From: Ahaetulla prasina
Taxonomy: Eukaryota > Chordata > Lepidosauria > Squamata > Colubridae
DNA: 64,000 nt
Direction of reading: 5' to 3'
Assembly: GCF_028640845.1 (NCBI RefSeq)
Contig: NC_080543.1
Location: 98,135,825 to 98,199,824, forward strand
Positions 10,431-21,117 of the stretch are shown here, one piece after another. Position numbers and translations under genes: made by a program. Under the pieces are notes generated by a model. That model did not search any database. It was not told the DNA's origin and was given only the letters and a program-made list of their open reading frames with translations. The number at the start of each line of letters is the position of its first letter. The stretch's first letter is position 1.

Positions 10431-13400
10431 CTTTTTCTTCTTTTTAACAATGTTATAGCTTCAAATAGTCGTAAACAAAGCAGTTAGTAAGTGTGGATTC
10501 ATGGATTCTCATGGATTCCTTGAACAAGAGATTGCTGCATAGGAACTTACAAAGTATAATGTGCTCAAGTTTTAAAATAAGGATGATAAGGTTTTAATGA
10601 CACCCTTCCTTCTGATACCCATTCTATGAATACCACTGAATCACATATTCCTGCTTCCTTCTTTTAAACACATTGACACTTACATATTTTTTCCTTAACT
10701 TCAACTTTATTCATGAGTTTCAGCTTATGGTTATCTTCTGTGACAGTCTTCTGTGTTGTGTATATGATGTATTACTGTTTTGCCAAGTGTCGGACAGTGG
10801 TCAGGTGCCAAACAATTGATTCTTTGAAGAATCCAAGGACAATGAACATATCAGTAAGGAGATTTCAAGCTTTACTGTTTAACCTGTACCAAGCAAATTA
10901 AAGAGAAACAAGAAGAAAGCGTAATATACCAAGCAAGATGCCCTCCCTTCAGCTGTTGAGAGTCCCTTTTCAAGCAGCAGAGATACTCCAAGGGTCTGGA
11001 TACACAATGCTAAGCCTACAAGTCTGAGAAGAGGCTCAAAGCTAGTGTAAAAAAAGGCATTTTTTAGAATATAACTTTATTACATTCTTTATAGAACATA
11101 AAAATAAAAACCAATAAATAAAGTCAGAAAGGGGGCTAGACAGAGAGAGAATAAAGAGAATGTTAAGGTTTTTAATTAAAACATGGCACTAAATTTCATG
11201 GCCCTGTTTCGCTGATCATTAGACTGCAAGAGCTGATCTTGATGGAAGGTACATAACTCTGGGATAAGAAATGAAAGTCTGAGTGTGTGTTAACCTAAAC
11301 AAACTACAGCTGGGTGAAGATCCACCCCCCACTTTCCTTATTCATCAAGCAAGAGTGAAAAACAACCAGGTTAAATATAGCTCAGAATAAACCCTAACCT
11401 TTTATAATTTTTTTATTATGAAGGAAAAATCAAAATATGCAACTAAATTCCTTGCATTATAGTGGTCTGTCCCAGTGCCATTCAGTCACCAGATATTGTC
11501 TGCTCAACTTAGTATATGCAGTAAATAATAACCACACCTGAGCTTTTTGCTTCTCTTTATTTATGAAGTACATATTTTTGATATCTATCTCTTTATTTTG
11601 TTCAAGATTGAATTCCACTTGGCTTTTAGACCGCACAACCTCAGGGTAACGTCTAAATCCAAATCAAATTTGACATAGCAGAGAAAACAACAGCAAATCT
11701 TAGTGTCAGCGATGGAAAAGCAAACCAACAATTATCTACATAATTTATGGATTTCTATTACACGGCTATGTTACATTATGCATACAATGTATGCTAATTA
11801 GGCACGCATAGCTATACACAAGTATACAATTACTGTAGATTGTGTTTTTACATATAGTTTAGTGAATGGTGAACATTAGATTAAAAAAATTGGAAGCAAG
11901 ATGCAGAGAGTAGAGAAGGAACATTTTTTATGAAATAAACTGGCCATAATCAAGAAAACATAAAACTACTTCCATTGACCTAGACTGACACCAATAAAGA
12001 GGCAATTTCTAAAGAATCAACTCCTTGTCAAAAAACAATAACCACAAACTAAGTACAGAACAGCTAATCAAATGATGCTGGAAGATACGATAGGATTACA
12101 GAATAAAATAATGGCTTAGGAACAAGGAGTCAAGTTACCATCAAAATTGTTTTACAAAGTGAGGAAAGGTCTGCAGTTGCTCTAATCTTGCTCAGAAAGC
12201 TCAAAAGAGAAAAACAAACAAATCTGGTTTTACAAACAGAAATAAGTTTCTTTACAAAACTTTGTAAAATCCTCATACATGGTCTAAGAAACTCAGGTCT
12301 TTGCTTACCGAAATAGTGCAAAACTTACATTCCTGTTTGTATATCGCAGAGGGTATAAAATGATTGATGTGTGTTAATGTTTATAATGTATCAGACTGCA
12401 TTATATAGAATTATATATTAAAATAATTTAATACATATACAGTGGCTCCCATCTTTCAGCTGTTTAGCCTTGTTGCTCTGTCAAAGCAATTTCCTATTAT
12501 TTGCTGTGGAATATGATGTAAACTTTAAGTGGACACAGATACCAATTATGAAAAGCCAGGCAATAACAATCAATTACGAGCAGCCAAAGTATTAGTGAAT
12601 TTATGGGCATAGGTATAAAAGTGAAAAGGTGGAAAAGGCATGAAAAGTAGATGACATAGACAAAGATATAGATGAATCTCACCTCAGGGTAAAAAGGAAA
12701 AAAAGAAATAAGTCAATGTCTTAGTGGGGAAAAGTCATATGGAAGACAGAATCGTGGTATTGAAATATTTGTATGAACAACTATCAGATGCAAGATGTGC
12801 TTCAAAGCAAAGCCCCATTCAAATGGTTGAAAAAATAAAAAAGAATATTCATGCTTTAAGACTGTCTAGGACTTAAAATCTTTTGGACACCTAGGCACTT
12901 GGATAAAGTAAGCATGGATTAACCAGGTCTCACTATTTAAGGGGACTTATATTTATAGACTTCTACCTACACTAATTTAAAATGTGGTGCTCTTGATTAG
13001 GGAAAAAGTCTTATGGGTTTAATAAGCTTACAGGGCTTTATAATCATTCTGCAAGCTTCATGAGCTTAAATGAAGATAAGGATGTACAGACTCATTCCAC
13101 TGGCATGCAAAAGAAAATTAAAGTGTGAAGAATATGGACACGAGTGGCCAAGAGAGAAAGCTGCTGCTTCTTTTTTCTTTTTTCTTTTATGCTGGACTCT
13201 TTCCCCATTATAATTCATGTATATTGAGTATGCTCAATAGCTGCATTGGAATACCTTGAAATAAAAACTTCTTTTCTTCTTATAATTCAAAGAATAGCAT
13301 GAGGTGATCAAATCTCGCCTGTCAAGCACTCAGCTATTAGTTATAGAAACTCATCTTCAGGGTCTCAACGCTGGGAAGCCAATCAGCTTTGCTCATCCTC

Positions 13401-13844
13401 ACCAAGAGTCCAATTTGGGAAATGGTGCAAAAATCTGTAGCTGAACATTCTCAATCCTCTCCCAAAATGCACAAACAGCCATCTGGGCCAAGACAGAAAG
13501 CTTTGTTCTACTCAGTTTCTATTTCTTAAAATAAGATATTGTCTTCAGGAAAGAGAAATCGGAGGGTCTTTAACTAAGGAAAAATAAAATGGTTGGGATG
13601 TTTGAGTAGCTAAAATTAGTGAGGATGTTACACAGGTCTGCTTGATTTATTTCACTGATAATGGTTTTTTTTTTCTATACTGGTGTAGGATTTCACAGAT
13701 TACATCTGTTGGGTAATAGTAAGTTTCTGAGTTTAGTAACCATGGTTTGGATACTGAGCAGGGATTGACTAGGCTTCTCTGTTTATAGCCAGGTTTCCTG
13801 AGCTCTGATTGGTTTTTAGCTGAGCTGGTTCCCAATTGGTGTAT
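10431..13844. other. Unique AT-rich interval
   Basis: About 3.4 kb with no recognised element and no coding signal. The longest open frames are near 60 codons and look random. The sequence is not low-complexity, so it is probably ordinary intergenic or intronic DNA. Confidence 0.6.
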
Positions 13845-13966
13845 GTAAGTATGTATGTATGTATGTTTGTATGTATGTATATATGTATGTATGTATGTGT
13901 GTGTGTGTGTATATATACATACATACATATATATATACATACATACATACATACATACATATGTAC

Positions 13967-14004
<38 letters not shown>
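13845..14004. repeat. Compound (GTAT)n/(CATA)n/(TA)n microsatellite
   Basis: GTAT units, a short GT run, CATA units and finally about 20 TA units. The array abuts the first PLE terminal repeat at 14005. Most Tyr-, Val- and Cys-rich frames here derive from it. Confidence 0.95.
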
Positions 14005-14007
<3 letters not shown>

Positions 14008-14214
14008 TCTTTGGTTATTCGGGTTTTCTCCCGCGTAAAATTGGAAGTGTCTTGGCGGCGTTTCAACGAAGTCTCATTTGTCATCTTCAGGCTTCAGCCT
14101 GCTTCTGGGAGCAATGCACGGCTGAAGCCTGAAGATGACGAATGAGACTTCGTCGAAACGTCGCCAAGACACTTCCAATTTTACGCGGGAGAAAACCCGA
14201 ATAACCAAAGACCT
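14005..14214. repeat. Near-perfect palindrome of PLE termini
   Basis: Arms 14005-14099 and 14120-14214 are 95 bases each and differ at only three positions; the loop is 20 bases (14100-14119). Each arm holds the hammerhead-like block and the GGGAGAAAACCCG hairpin of the PLE terminus. The two arms are two PLE ends fused head to head. Confidence 0.93.
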
Positions 14215-14260
14215 ACATACAAACACCCGCGAAAACCTCAGAAAACAAATATATATATAT

Positions 14261-14675
14261 AAAGCCAAACAACAGCAATGCAGCTCACCAACTCAAATCC
14301 CTCTGCAACTCAGACTAACCTGAGCACAACCAAGCCCCCCCCCACCCAAAAAGAACACACCCCCATCCAATCAGAGCACAGTCAAACCCTCCATCCAATC
14401 AAAGCACATCCAAACCCCCAACCAATCAGAACACACCTCCACCCAATCAGAACACAGCCAAGCTCCCAACCAATCACTTCAAACCCCCACTAACAGTTAA
14501 AAGGAAGAAACAGCTGCGATCACACATTGCTCCTAGAAGCACGAAGCTGTAAACACCAGCCTGAAGATGACGAATGTGACTTCGTCAAAACGTCACCAAG
14601 ACACTTTAGAGAGAAAATCTGAATAACCAAAGACCTACATACAAACACCCGTGAAAACCTCAGAAAACAAACAAA
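14261..14675 (+). mobile_element. PLE 3' region with CCAAT array
   Basis: This unit starts at AAAGCCAAACAACAGC, equivalent to 17835 in the right-hand copy, and runs to the terminus at about 14675. It contains five CCAAT pentamers at 14367, 14395, 14422, 14443 and 14470, each within an imperfect unit resembling CCAATCAGAGCACA. The hammerhead-like core is altered here: GAAA has become AAAA in GTCAAAACGTC. Confidence 0.85.
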
Positions 14676-14701
14676 TATATATATGTATATATATATATGT
14701 G

Positions 14702-14740
<39 letters not shown>

Positions 14741-14767
14741 GTTTTCTGAGGTTTTCACGGGTGTTTG
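14642..14767. repeat. Inverted repeat between two PLE units
   Basis: 27-base arms at 14642-14668 and 14741-14767 are perfect inverted repeats (core GTGAAAACCTCAGAAAAC). A TA/TG microsatellite lies between them. Confidence 0.93.
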
Positions 14768-15329
14768 TTGTATATGTATATATATATATATATATATAGG
14801 TCCTTGGTTGTTCGGGTTTTCTCCCGTGTAAAATTGGAAGTGTCTTGGCGACGTTTCGACGAAGTCTCATTCGTCATCTTCAGGCTTCAGCTTCGTGCTT
14901 CTGGGAGCAATGTGTGATCGCAGCTGTTTCTTCCGTTTAACTGCTAGTGGGGTTTGAACTGATTGGGTGGGAGCACGTGCTCTGATTGGATGGGGTTTTT
15001 CTGTGCTCTGATTGGCTGGGGTGTGTCCTGTGTTGGTGGGGCTTGGTTGTGCTCAGTCTGGTCTGTGCTGCAGGGGATTTGAGCTGGTGAGCTGCATAGC
15101 TGTTGTTTGGCTTTGTGGTCGTATCTTCATAGTGGTGTCAGTCTGCTGCATGAATGGATTGGAGGGGTTTGAAATGGCTAATGTTGCAGCTGCGGTCTGG
15201 CTTCTGGTCCTTGGTCGTGCTTCATGATCAGTGTGCGGTGGTGACATCCTGTGTGGACCTTGTGAGTGTGGGTCTGGTGTCATTCCTCGTGTTAGGGACT
15301 CGTTGTCAATAAGGTGGGTTTCAAATGGC

Positions 15330-15700
15330 TGGTAGGCGGAGGTGTCATCTCGTTTGTTCATGCTGTGTGGCGTTTATCTCAATGGCTTCTCTGATTATTC
15401 TGTTGTTAAAGTGTTCAGTTTTGGCGATAGTTCTGGTCTTTAAAGTCAATATCATGTCCTGTGACTTTAAAGTGTTGGACCAGGGAAGAAGTTGGTTCCT
15501 CTTTGAATGAGTTCTTGTGTTCTTCAATGCGTACTTATTCTTCTGTTGGTTTGTCAATGTATGTGGTGGGGCAGGCGGTGCATGGGATTTCATATACCCT
15601 TGATTTTCTAACTCAATTTTGTCTTTGGGGTTTCTTAGGATGGTGGATATTTTTCTGTTTGTGCAGAATGCTGTCTTGATGTTGTGTTTGTGGAGGATCT
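15330..15700 (-). pseudogene. PLE GIY-YIG endonuclease, disrupted
   Basis: Minus-strand sequence equivalent to the intact plus copy at 17201-17650: it preserves stretches such as NNRIIREAIEI and the region of the YIG motif (CATACATTGACAAACCAACA). The frame is interrupted by small indels; for example the reading frame breaks inside the block matching HFKVTGHDIDFKKTRTIAKT. The domain would cut target DNA to prime reverse transcription. It follows the RT directly, as in other PLEs. Confidence 0.82.
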
Positions 15701-15869
15701 TGCTGATTCTGTCTGTGCCTTTATATATGGGAGGAGGGCTGTGCTTTTCTTGTTCTCTGTCTTGGATTTTAGTGGGGGTTCTTTGGATTAGTTTGGTAAT
15801 CTTATTTCTTTGGAATCCATTGGATGTTAGTACGTTAGTGAGAGTGTCTAGTTCGGGTTTTAGGTGTTG

Positions 15870-17150
15870 TTCATCAGCTAAGCATTTTGTTCTGGAGATG
15901 AGTGTCTTGGCTACGGAGTTGATCTGTGCTGGGTGGTGGTGTGAGAGTGCATGCAGATAGCGGTTTGTGTGTTTTCTTCTGGTAGATGGTGTGTCCTAGG
16001 GAGCCATTGGGTTTTCTGTAGACTAAGACATCCAGGAAGGGAAGTTGGTTATTAACTTCTGTTTCCATGGTGAACTGTATTTTGGGGTGTAGGCTATTGA
16101 GGTGTGTGAGGAAGTTGTCAAGTTTTCTTTCCCGTGTGGCCAGATTATGAAGGTGTCGTCTACATATCTGAGCCAGAGTTTGGGTTTGTGATCAGATTTT
16201 TCTAGAGCTTGGGTTTCAAAGTGTTCCATGTAGAGATTGGCAATGACAGGTGAGAGGGGTGATCCCATGGGTGCTCCTTCTACTTGTTTGTATTTTTGTC
16301 CATTATAGATGAAGTATGTGTTGGATAGGCAGTGGTTGGTCAGATCTAGGATGTGCTTGGGGGGGTTATATTTGTTTTGGATAGCTGTCAAGGCTTCTTT
16401 GATTGGCACTTGGGTGAAGAGGGATATGACATCAAAGCTCACGAGTAGGTCGCTGGGCTGTAAGTTTTGTTTCTTTATGATCTCTATGAACTGGAATGAG
16501 TTTTTTACGTGTGAGGTGATGGATTCTGCATAGGGCTGTAGTTGTTTGGCGAGAAATTTGGCTAGGTTTTGTAGAGGTGAGCCTATGGAGCTGACTATGG
16601 GTCTGAGTGGGGTTCCTTCTTTGTGTATCTTGGGGAGGCCATAGAGCTTAGGGCATCTGGATGATTTCTCTCTGGAAATGAGTCTTTGGTGGATTTCTTC
16701 GCTGATGGGGGAGGCTTTTATTTTGGATCTAGTGGTTTCCTAGGTAGGTGGTGGGGTCTGTGTTTAGGGGCTTGTATGCAGGGTCTTGGAGTAGGTTGGT
16801 TAATTTGGTTTGGTAGTCAGATGTGTTCATAACCACCGTGGCGTTGCCCTTGTCTGCTGGTAGGATTATTATGCTGGTATCTTTTTTCAGGTTAAGTAGT
16901 GCTGTCTGTTCCTCTTTGGGTAAGTTGCTTTTGGGTGGCTTGCTGGTGCAGAGGATGTTGGAGATCTCGAGTCTGATTTTGTTAGCGTCATCGGGGTTGA
17001 TTTTGGTCAGGCTGGTTTCAACTCCGCATATAATGGTTTCAGTGGGGATGTATTTGGGAGTGACTGCAAAGTTGAATCCTTTGGAAAGGACATCGGTTTC
17101 AGCTTTGGTGAGGATCCTATCTGAGATGTTATGCACTGTTTGTTTCATGT
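15870..17150 (-). pseudogene. PLE reverse transcriptase, frameshifted
   Basis: Three minus-strand frames together cover most of a PLE-type RT. The frame at 16729-17148 holds the N-terminal region with LPADKGNATVVM, the conserved fingers motif. The frame at 16023-16442 holds motif A (SFDVISLFTQVP), motif B (EGAPMGSPLSPVIANLYME) and the catalytic motif C (LRYVDDTFIIW, with both aspartates present). The frame at 15874-16068 holds the thumb segment NNQLPFLDVLVYRKPNGSLG. The frames are separated by shifts or a stop near 16440-16730 and 16030-16070, so the protein cannot be made as one piece, although the catalytic residues survive. PLE RTs are related to telomerase RT. Confidence 0.88.
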
Positions 17151-17185
17151 GTTGCTGTGAGGGTGGAGGGGTTTGTTTCTGGCGT

Positions 17186-17219
17186 TCTTGATGTTGTGTT
17201 CACAAACACAACATCAAGA
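17186..17219. repeat. Hairpin at the PLE inversion joint
   Basis: Perfect 13-base arms (core CTTGATGTTGTG and its complement) flank the 8-base loop TTCACAAA. The left arm belongs to the 5' part of the minus copy and the right arm to the plus copy just upstream of its GIY-YIG domain. The joint therefore coincides with about 13 bases of homology between two different parts of the element. Confidence 0.93.
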
Positions 17220-18010
17220 CAGCATTCTGCACAAACAGAAAAATATCCACCATCCTAAGAAACCCCAAAGACAAAATTGAGTTAGAAAATCAAGGAGTAT
17301 ATGAAATCCCATGCACCGCCTGCCCCACCACATACATTGGACAAACCAACAGAAGAATAAGTGCACGCATTGAAGAACACAAGAACTCATTCAAAAAAGA
17401 GGAACCAACTTCTTCCCTGGTCCAACACTTTAAAGTCACAGGACATGATATTGACTTTAAAAAGACCAGAACTATCGCCAAAACTGAACACTTTAACAAC
17501 AGAATAATCAGAGAAGCCATTGAGATAGAAAAACGCCCACACAGCATGAACAAACGAGATGCCACCTCCCGCCTACCAGCCATTTGGAAACCCACCCTTA
17601 TTGACAAACGAGTCCCTAACACGAGGAATGACACCAGACCCACACTCACAAGGTCCACACAGGATGTCACCACCGCACATCCACCCAGAAAGCAGACCCA
17701 AACCCACACTGATCATGAAGCACGACCAAGGACCAGAAGCCAGACCGCAGCTGCAACATTAGCCATTTCAAACCCCTCCAATCCATTCATGCAGCAGACT
17801 GACACCCACTATGAAGATGTAGCACGACCACAAAGCCAAACAACAGCTATGCAGCTCACCAGCTCAAATCCCCCTGCAGCACAGACTAGACTGAGCACAA
17901 CCAAGCCCCCACCAACACAGGACACACCCCAGCCAATCAGAGCACAGAAAAACCCCCATCCAATCAGAGCACAGCCAAGCTCCCACCCAATCAGTTCAAA
18001 CCCCCACTAG
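17201..18010 (+). CDS. PLE GIY-YIG endonuclease fragment, open frame
   Basis: One frame stays open for about 270 codons and stops at 18008-18010. The first methionine is internal (17546), so this is a 5'-truncated gene without a start of its own. It encodes the GIY-YIG nuclease: GVYEIPCTACPTTYIGQT supplies the G-V-Y and YIG parts, followed by the arginine/glutamate helix RRISARIEEHK, a His-containing HFKVTGHDID segment, NNRIIREAIEI and the end WKPTLIDKR. The domain spans about residues 29-135. A Pro/Thr/Gln-rich tail that also covers the CCAAT repeats follows. In complete PLEs this domain sits at the C-terminus of the RT protein. Reading-frame preservation suggests a fairly young insertion. 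Independent function is unlikely. Confidence 0.85.
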   Translation, partial: HKHNIKTAFCTNRKISTILRNPKDKIELENQGVYEIPCTACPTTYIGQTNRRISARIEEHKNSFKKEEPTSSLVQHFKVTGHDIDFKKTRTIAKTEHFNNRIIREAIEIEKRPHSMNKRDATSRLPAIWKPTLIDKRVPNTRNDTRPTLTRSTQDVTTAHPPRKQTQTHTDHEARPRTRSQTAAATLAISNPSNPFMQQTDTHYEDVARPQSQTTAMQLTSSNPPAAQTRLSTTKPPPTQDTPQPIRAQKNPHPIRAQPSSHPISSNPH

Positions 18011-18061
18011 CAGTTAAAAGGAAGAAACAGCTGCGATCACACATTGCTCCCAGAAGCACGA

Positions 18062-18105
18062 AGCTGAAGCCTGAAGATGACGAATGAGACTTCGTCGAAA
18101 CATTG
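18062..18105 (+). ncRNA. Hammerhead-ribozyme-like core in PLE terminus
   Basis: The order CTGAAGA, then a 6-bp stem GACGAA/TTCGTC with loop TGAGAC, then GAAAC fits the CUGANGA - stem II - GAAA core of hammerhead ribozymes, which are known from PLE termini. The same block occurs on the plus strand at 14128-14160 and on the minus strand at about 14850-14888. Against it: there is an extra U before stem II, and I could not pair a proper stem III ending in U-H next to it. Treat it as a relic or a dimer-dependent motif. Confidence 0.4.
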
Positions 18106-18153
18106 CCAAGACACTTCCAATTTTACACGGGAGAAAACCCGAACAACCAAAGA

Positions 18154-18272
<119 letters not shown>

Positions 18273-18274
18273 AT

Positions 18275-18425
18275 TGGTATTGGTATAGATTGGTGAGATA
18301 TTGTTTCTCATTGATTCTTTCTTTGTGCCCAGTCCTGATTGGTTGCTTTGGTGGTGTTGGTCCTTTGTTCATGCTTGCTTCTGATTGGTTATTTTTGGAG
18401 TGCTAATTCTTGATTGGTTCTAAGT
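18275..18425 (-). mobile_element. Possible diverged PLE 3' region
   Basis: Three GATTGGTT words (CCAAT on the minus strand) at 27-60 base spacing recall the CCAAT array of the neighbouring PLE units. Nothing else is diagnostic, so the assignment is weak. Confidence 0.3.
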
Positions 18426-18714
18426 TTAGGCTGATTTTTTTTTAAAAAAAATTGTGACAGGTGTTTTAAGTTTCACTTCAAATTCTGATAAATTGTAGAA
18501 TCGTTGTGTCCACTCAGCCAGTTAAGTGTTCAGTGGCAACAAGATCTCATAGTGATTAGAAATCCTTCTTGAAATAAGACAGCTCTGGTCAGCTACAGTG
18601 AGGTGTAGAAGTACCATATTGACTCTTTAGGCAGTACTTCTATGCATACAAGAGCAGCCTTTCTCTACAACCAGGGTAGCATGACAGATTTTTCAAGTAC
18701 ATGTGCTAAGATAC

Positions 18715-18765
18715 ATATATACATACATACATACATACATACAGATATATATATATATATTCACC
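18715..18765. repeat. (CATA)n(TA)n microsatellite
   Basis: Short CATA and TA arrays. Confidence 0.9.
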
Positions 18766-19102
18766 TATTTAATGGAAGGCCTGTATTAATTTAGCTTTCC
18801 TTTTGCTTTTGTACATGCTATCTTCTTCACATTGCTTGGAAATTGAGGCCCTGTTGCATGAATAGATCAGATTTTCCTCCTATATTCATGTATTAATTAT
18901 CACAAGGACCCATTTAATTCTAGATTAAAATGTACTGGAGAACACTTGACTGCTACCTAAAACTACAAGTAATTCTTTTCTAAGCATGTTCACAGAAATC
19001 TCTATAGGAAGAGGTGTGTCTGTGTGTGTGTGTGTAATAAAGAGGCTAGGATTACAGCAACATAACTGATTTTCACTTGGAACCAATATACCTTTCTATA
19101 TT

Positions 19103-19542
19103 AAAATAGAATAGAATAGAATAGAATAGAATAGAATAGAATAGAATAGAATAGAATAGAATAATTTTTTATTGGCCAAGTGTGATTGGACACACAAGGA
19201 ATTTGTCTTGGTGCATATGCTCTCAGTGTACATAAAAGAAAAGATACCTTCATCAAGGTATAACAGTTACAGCACTTAATGATAGTCATAGGGTACAAAT
19301 TTAACACTTAATGATATAACACTTAATGATAGTCATAGGTTATAAATAAGCAATCAGGAAACCATCAATATTAATATAAATTGTTAGCTTACAAGCAAAA
19401 AGTTACAGTCATACAGTCATGAGTGGAAGGAGATGAGAGATGGGAATGATGAGAAGATTAATAGTAGTGCAGATTTAGTAAATAGTTTGACAGTGTTGAG
19501 GGAATTATTTGTTTAGCAAAGTGATGGAGTTCGGGAAGAAAC
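19103..19542 (-). mobile_element. LINE with (AATAG)n tail ('LINE A'), 3' part
   Basis: Minus orientation. Twelve AATAG units at 19103-19162 are its 3' tail, preceded in the element by the 3' UTR words TTGTGTGTCCAATCACACTT and GGCCAATAAA. The same tail is seen on the plus strand at 57995-58074. The element is broken at 19542 by LINE B and resumes at 20771. Confidence 0.88.
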
Positions 19543-19652
19543 TTTATTTATTTATTTATTTATTTTATTTGTCACAACAATATATATAAGCATCACGCAA
19601 AAAGATTATATAGTATATAAACATATATATGAGGAAATATTAGGAGGTATAA

Positions 19653-19735
<83 letters not shown>

Positions 19736-20770
19736 GAAAAAAAGAAAAACAATAGGATAGGAACGGTAGGCACGTTTGTGCTCTTATGCACGCCCCTTAT
19801 GGTCCTCTTAGGAATGGGGTGAGGTCAATAGTAGAAAGTTTTTAGTTAAAGCTTTTGGGATTATGGGAAGAGACCACAGAGTCAGGTAAAGTGTTCCAAG
19901 CACTGATGATTCTGTTACAGAAGTCATATTTTCTGCAATCTAGATTAAAGCGGTTAACATTAAGTTTAAATCTATTGGTTGCTCTTGTATTATTGCAATT
20001 AAAGCTGAAGTAGTCTTTAACAGGAAGGACATTACAATAGATGATTCTATGAGTTAAACTTAGGTCTTGTCGAAGGCGACGGAGTTCCAAGTTTTCTAAG
20101 CCTAGGATTTCAAGTCTGGTGGGATAAGATATTTTGTTGTTTTCAGAGGAGTGAAGAACTCTTCTTGTAAAATATTTCTGGACATGTTCAGTTGTATTGA
20201 TGTCAGAAATGTGGTGAGTGTTCCAGACAGGCGAGCTGTATACTAGAATTGGTCTAGCAAATGTTTTATATGCTCTGGTTAGTAGTGTGGTGTTTTTGGA
20301 AAAGAAGCTACGCAAGATTAGGTTTACAACTCTTAGAGCCTTTTTTGCTATGTAGTTGCAGTGGGCTTTGGCACTTAGATCATTTGATATGAAAACTCCA
20401 AGGTCTTTAATAGGGTGGGGGTCATCTGTAAGGTAATGTCCATCAAGTATGTACTTAGTGTTTGGGTTCTTTTTTCCAATATGTAAGACTGAGCATTTGC
20501 TGGTTGAAATTTGGAGTTGCCAAGTTTTAGACCAAGCGGTTAGATGATCAAGGTCGTTTTGAATGATAGAGGTATTGTCTGTGGTGTTAAATAGTTTGAC
20601 GTCGTCAGCAAAGAGAACACAATTACTTGAGATATGGTCACAAAGATCATTTATGTATAGTATGAAGAGTGTTGGTCCAAGCCTTGAGGAACGCCACTCT
20701 TGACAGGAACAGGGTTTGATAGAGCATTGCCAATTTTGATCACTTGTTTCTGTTAGACAGAAAAGCAGAT
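19543..20770 (-). mobile_element. CR1-group LINE ('LINE B') inserted in LINE A
   Basis: Minus strand. From right to left it encodes the RT motif ADDVKLFNTTDNTS, the palm/thumb region HLTAWSKTWQLQISTSKCSV, DLGVFISNDLSAKAHCNYIA, and the 157-residue open frame 19842-20315 covering TRAYKTFARPILVYSSPVWN to SAWNTLPDSVVSSHNP. The 3' UTR contains a long TA run (19655-19735) and ends in (AAAT)n at 19543. The 5' end is truncated just upstream of the FADD-type catalytic motif. The copy is close in sequence to 6556-7078. It is non-functional because of the truncation. Confidence 0.92.
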
Positions 20771-21117
20771 AACTCTTCTTGTATTAGTTGTTCTGGTGTG
20801 CAGTGCTCTGTAGCGTCGTTTTGAGGGTAGGAGTTGAAACAGTTTATGTCCAAGATGTGAAGGATCTATAAATATTTTCACAGCCCTCTTTTTGACTTGT
20901 GCAGTATACAGGTCCTCAATGGAAGACAGGTTGGTAGCAATTGTTTTTTCTGCAGTTCTAATTATCCTCTGAAGTCTGTGTCTTTCTTGTTGGGTTGTAG
21001 AACCAAACCAGACAGTTATAGAGGTGCTGATGACAGACTCAATAATTCCTCTGTAGAACTGGATCAGCAATTCCTTGGGCAGTTTGAGCATTCTGAGTTG
21101 GTGCAGAAAGAATATTG
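20771..21117 (-). mobile_element. LINE A, coding remainder
   Basis: The open frame 20753-21091 on the minus strand encodes the C-terminal half of a non-LTR protein: LLIQFYRGIIESVISTSITV, HRLQRIIRTAEKTIATNLSS, VKIFIDPSHLGHKLFQLLPS, then RYRALHTRTTNT. The protein and the 3' UTR at 19163-19542 were contiguous before LINE B inserted. A relative of this protein type is at 39500-39860. Confidence 0.87.

Larger units (their letters stand above)
14741..17206 (-). mobile_element. Longest PLE copy, minus strand
   Basis: Read on the minus strand the order is RT N-terminal region, RT core, GIY-YIG endonuclease, 3' region with CCAAT boxes, hammerhead-like block and terminus. It is about 2.5 kb. The coding part has frameshifts (see the RT and endonuclease entries). 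Its 5' edge is fused to the plus-strand copy at the hairpin 17186-17219. Confidence 0.88.

Noticed and set aside
13647..14145. Tyr/Ile/Val/His-rich open frames of 63-145 codons
   Set aside because: They are translations of TA, TG and CATA microsatellites and antisense PLE termini.
14360..14490. CRISPR-like regularly spaced repeats
   Set aside because: Units are contiguous and imperfect CCAAT repeats without unique spacers, and the genome is eukaryotic.
17290..17709. 139-codon minus-strand frame
   Set aside because: It is antisense to the GIY-YIG coding frame of the plus PLE copy.
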